This document shows, in pieces, positions 31,602-34,415 of a stretch of DNA of 34,415 nucleotides. Numbering within the stretch: position 1 is the first letter of the stretch; every line of letters starts with the position of its first letter. The translations under genes and the position numbers were made by a program. The stretch comes from Paracoccus lichenicola. Lineage in GTDB: Bacteria; Pseudomonadota; Alphaproteobacteria; Rhodobacterales; Rhodobacteraceae. The notes beneath the pieces are model-generated. The model saw only the letters and a program-made list of their open reading frames with translations, had not been told where the DNA came from and searched no databases. The stretch spans positions 1 to 34,415 of the forward strand of contig NZ_WMBT01000016.1 in the NCBI RefSeq assembly GCF_009708075.1, given 5' to 3'.

Positions 31602-33431
31602 TCAGTCGTTCGCGGCCTGCGGCTGCGAGACCGGCGTTTCCCCGGTGCCCTTTGCGGCTTCCTCGGCCAAGACGGCGTCCAGGCCCCGGTCCAGCTTGGC
31701 GCGGATGCGGTCGGGATCGACATCGTCGGTCTTTGTCGGGTCCAGCGACAAGGCGCGCTGCCACTGGATCTCGGCCTCGCGGTGGCGGCCGACCTTCCAG
31801 TAGATGTCACCCAGGTGGTCGTTGACCAGCGGATCCTGGGACATGGTCAGGATGGCGGCCTCCATCGGCGCGACCGCGTCCTGATAGCGGCCGAGGCGGT
31901 AATAGGCCCAGGCCAGGGAATCGAGGATATAGCCGTCCTCGGGCGACAGCTCGACCGCCTTCTGGATCAGCCCAAGCGCACGGTCCAGGTTCTCGTTCCG
32001 GTCGATCCAGCTGTAGCCCAGATAGTTCAGCAGGCTGGCCTGGTTCGGGCGGATCTCGATGGCGGCCAGGAAATCGGCCTCGGCCCGGTCGAACTGCCGC
32101 GACCGTTCCAGCGCGATGCCGCGGGCATAAAGCGGGAACCAGCGGGCATCAGCGGGGGCATCCTCCAGCAGGGCCAAGGCCTTGTCATAGGCGGGCACGG
32201 CCTGGGCGAACTTCTCCTGCTGGCGCAACAGGTCGCCAAGCGCGATCCAGGCCTGCGGCAGATCAGGGTATGCGGCGGTCAGCGACAGGGCGGCCTTGCC
32301 CGCCTCGTCGGTGCGGCCCGCGCGCGACAGGCTGTCGATGCGCACCAGTTCCGCCGTCGGGCGCATCTGGCCCATGCGGCGCAGCGCGTCGAATTCGGGC
32401 TCCGCCAGGTCGAACTGCTGGCGTTCCTGCAGGATTTGCGCCGCCATCAGCCGCGCCTCGGCGGTGTCGGGCGACAGCCAGGCGGCCAGCCGGGCGTGGA
32501 TCAGCGACAAGGGTTCGGGATCGGGGCTGGACGCCAGGGCCGAGGCGAAGGTCAGGAACACCTGCGCGATGCCGTCGGCGGGGGTCTTGACCACGTCGAA
32601 GGGGACAGACTGCCCCGAATTCAGCCGGTCGCGCAGCGCCAGAAGCTGCGGCTCGGCCTCGATGCCGGGGATGGCCTCGATCATGGCCACCGCCTCGTCG
32701 CGGCGTTCCAGTTGCGCCAGAATCTGCGCACGGGCGGCAAAGCCCAGGATATGCGCGCCGGTGGTTTCGTCGGCCAGCAGCGCCTCGGCGCTTTCATAAT
32801 CGCCGACAAGGGCGCGGGCCAGCGCGAGGTGATAGTTCACCATGGGCGCCACGCCCTCCAGCTTGGCCAGGCGGTCGAACTCGGCCAGGGCATCTTCCGC
32901 CTTGCCCGCGCCCAAAAGGCCCCACCCCCGCAGCATCCCGGCCAGCAGGTCGGCTTCCGACTCCACGTCCGTGGGCGTGCCGACATCGGCCAGCAGCCCG
33001 TCCCAATCGCCCGCATGGACCAGGTCGGCGCGGTGGATCAGGCGCGACAGCTCGGTCGGGGGTCCGTCGCTGCCGATGCGGTTGGCAAGCTGGACGGCGC
33101 GGTCGATTTCCCCGGCGGACACAAGGGCGACCAGGGCACTGTCCTGCAGGAAGCGGTCCTGCGGGTCATGGGCCACGGCCTGCACGAAAAAGCGCGCGGC
33201 GGCCCCGAAGTCGTTTTCCACCGTGGCCATGCGCGCGGCCAGGAACGGCCCGGCCAGGCCGAAGGTCAGCGGCGCGGGATCGGATTTCGGCTCCTCGGCC
33301 TGGGGCGCGGCGGGGGTGCCGCCTTCGGGGCGCGGTTCGGGCCGGTCCTGGGCTTGGGCGGGCAACGACAGCGCCGCCAGAAGGGCGGCGATCAGGGGCA
33401 GATTCGGGCGGGTCAGGGTCAAGGGGTCCAT
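31602..33431 (-). CDS. Periplasmic tetratricopeptide-repeat protein
   Basis: A 609-residue protein with a Sec signal (PNLPLIAALLAALSLPAQA, cleavage before QD) and an Ala/Pro/Glu linker, then many TPR-type helix pairs. Clear repeats in the C-terminal half include AYPDLPQAWIALGDLLRQQE, AEADFLAAIEIRPNQASLLN, YLGYSWIDRNENLDRALGL, DGYILDSLAWAYYRLGRYQD and DPLVNDHLGDIYWKVGRHRE, close to 34 residues each. It has the size and repeat style of alphaproteobacterial TPR proteins found next to ispE and ETF-QO, whose role is unknown. It most likely acts as a scaffold at the envelope. Start ATG 33431; GTG 33443 is an alternative. Confidence 0.88.
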   Translation of the reverse strand: MDPLTLTRPNLPLIAALLAALSLPAQAQDRPEPRPEGGTPAAPQAEEPKSDPAPLTFGLAGPFLAARMATVENDFGAAARFFVQAVAHDPQDRFLQDSALVALVSAGEIDRAVQLANRIGSDGPPTELSRLIHRADLVHAGDWDGLLADVGTPTDVESEADLLAGMLRGWGLLGAGKAEDALAEFDRLAKLEGVAPMVNYHLALARALVGDYESAEALLADETTGAHILGFAARAQILAQLERRDEAVAMIEAIPGIEAEPQLLALRDRLNSGQSVPFDVVKTPADGIAQVFLTFASALASSPDPEPLSLIHARLAAWLSPDTAEARLMAAQILQERQQFDLAEPEFDALRRMGQMRPTAELVRIDSLSRAGRTDEAGKAALSLTAAYPDLPQAWIALGDLLRQQEKFAQAVPAYDKALALLEDAPADARWFPLYARGIALERSRQFDRAEADFLAAIEIRPNQASLLNYLGYSWIDRNENLDRALGLIQKAVELSPEDGYILDSLAWAYYRLGRYQDAVAPMEAAILTMSQDPLVNDHLGDIYWKVGRHREAEIQWQRALSLDPTKTDDVDPDRIRAKLDRGLDAVLAEEAAKGTGETPVSQPQAAND

Positions 33432-33508
33432 CCCGGAGATCACAAAATCGTTGCCACGACCCTAGCGCGGTCCCGGACGGGGGGCAACGCCGCCCCCTTC
33501 CCTTTTCA

Positions 33509-34415
<907 letters not shown>

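Noticed and set aside
33479..33500. GGGGGC/GCCCCC stem between the TPR and ETF-QO genes as a terminator
   Set aside because: The stem is only 6 bp with no T-run on the minus strand, where transcription runs; too weak to call.

Overview
The window is a high-GC (mostly 65-70% by eye) chromosomal segment that reads as an alphaproteobacterium of the Rhodobacteraceae, most likely Paracoccus or a close relative. This is inferred from gene content rather than an rRNA marker. The indicators are a polyhydroxybutyrate-type phaA-phaB pair, a long (2S)-methylsuccinyl-CoA dehydrogenase of the ethylmalonyl-CoA pathway, a long-chain polyprenyl diphosphate synthase of the type that makes the ubiquinone-10 tail, a DUF1491 gene, and an alphaproteobacterial pdxJ-acpS-lepB-rnc-era-recO block. 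No rRNA, tRNA, CRISPR array, transposase, integrase or phage gene was seen.

Layout. 1-612 (-): 3-methyladenine DNA glycosylase, cut by the left edge. 712-1530 (+): stand-alone EAL protein. 1635-3616 (+): phaA-phaB with a strong hairpin between them. 3688-4873 (-): a DUF465 peptide, then a DUF2007 / N6-adenine methyltransferase pair divergent from polyprenyl diphosphate synthase (4949-5950, +). 6263-7669 (+): ammonium transporter with a strong terminator. 7831-10080 (+): class A penicillin-binding protein. 10081-12410 (+): an AT-rich island leading into an RTX protein whose 5' third is AT-rich and whose 3' part is GC-rich. 12427-13789 (-): mlaA-mlaC. 13924-17177 (+): type I secretion ABC transporter and membrane fusion protein. 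17241-21811 (-): operon TauE permease-dapE-GNAT-rnr. 21971-23578 (+): mcd. 23659-24132 (+): META-domain lipoprotein. 24126 to the right edge (-): a long, nearly gap-free run ETF-QO, TPR protein, ispE, pdxJ, an orphan nuclease-like gene, acpS, lepB, rnc, era, DUF1491, rarD, VOC protein, recO.

How the genes connect. PhaA and PhaB make 3-hydroxybutyryl-CoA, which feeds both storage polymer and the ethylmalonyl-CoA route of acetate assimilation. Mcd is a later step of that route and passes electrons through ETF to ETF-QO, whose C-terminal part is at the right edge. The RTX protein ends in a typical type I secretion C-terminus (SDFLL), and a PrtD/PrtE-like exporter pair lies 1.5 kb downstream, so the two are plausible partners although the divergent mlaCA pair separates them. 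The right-hand run is housekeeping: isoprenoid, vitamin B6, carrier-protein activation, signal peptide cleavage, RNA processing and recombination repair.

The least ordinary parts are (i) the composition break inside the RTX gene with three palindromes in its leader, (ii) a lower-GC orphan gene with a PD-(D/E)XK-like residue pattern inserted between pdxJ and acpS, and (iii) two intergenic copies of a hairpin followed by GGATATTTGG.
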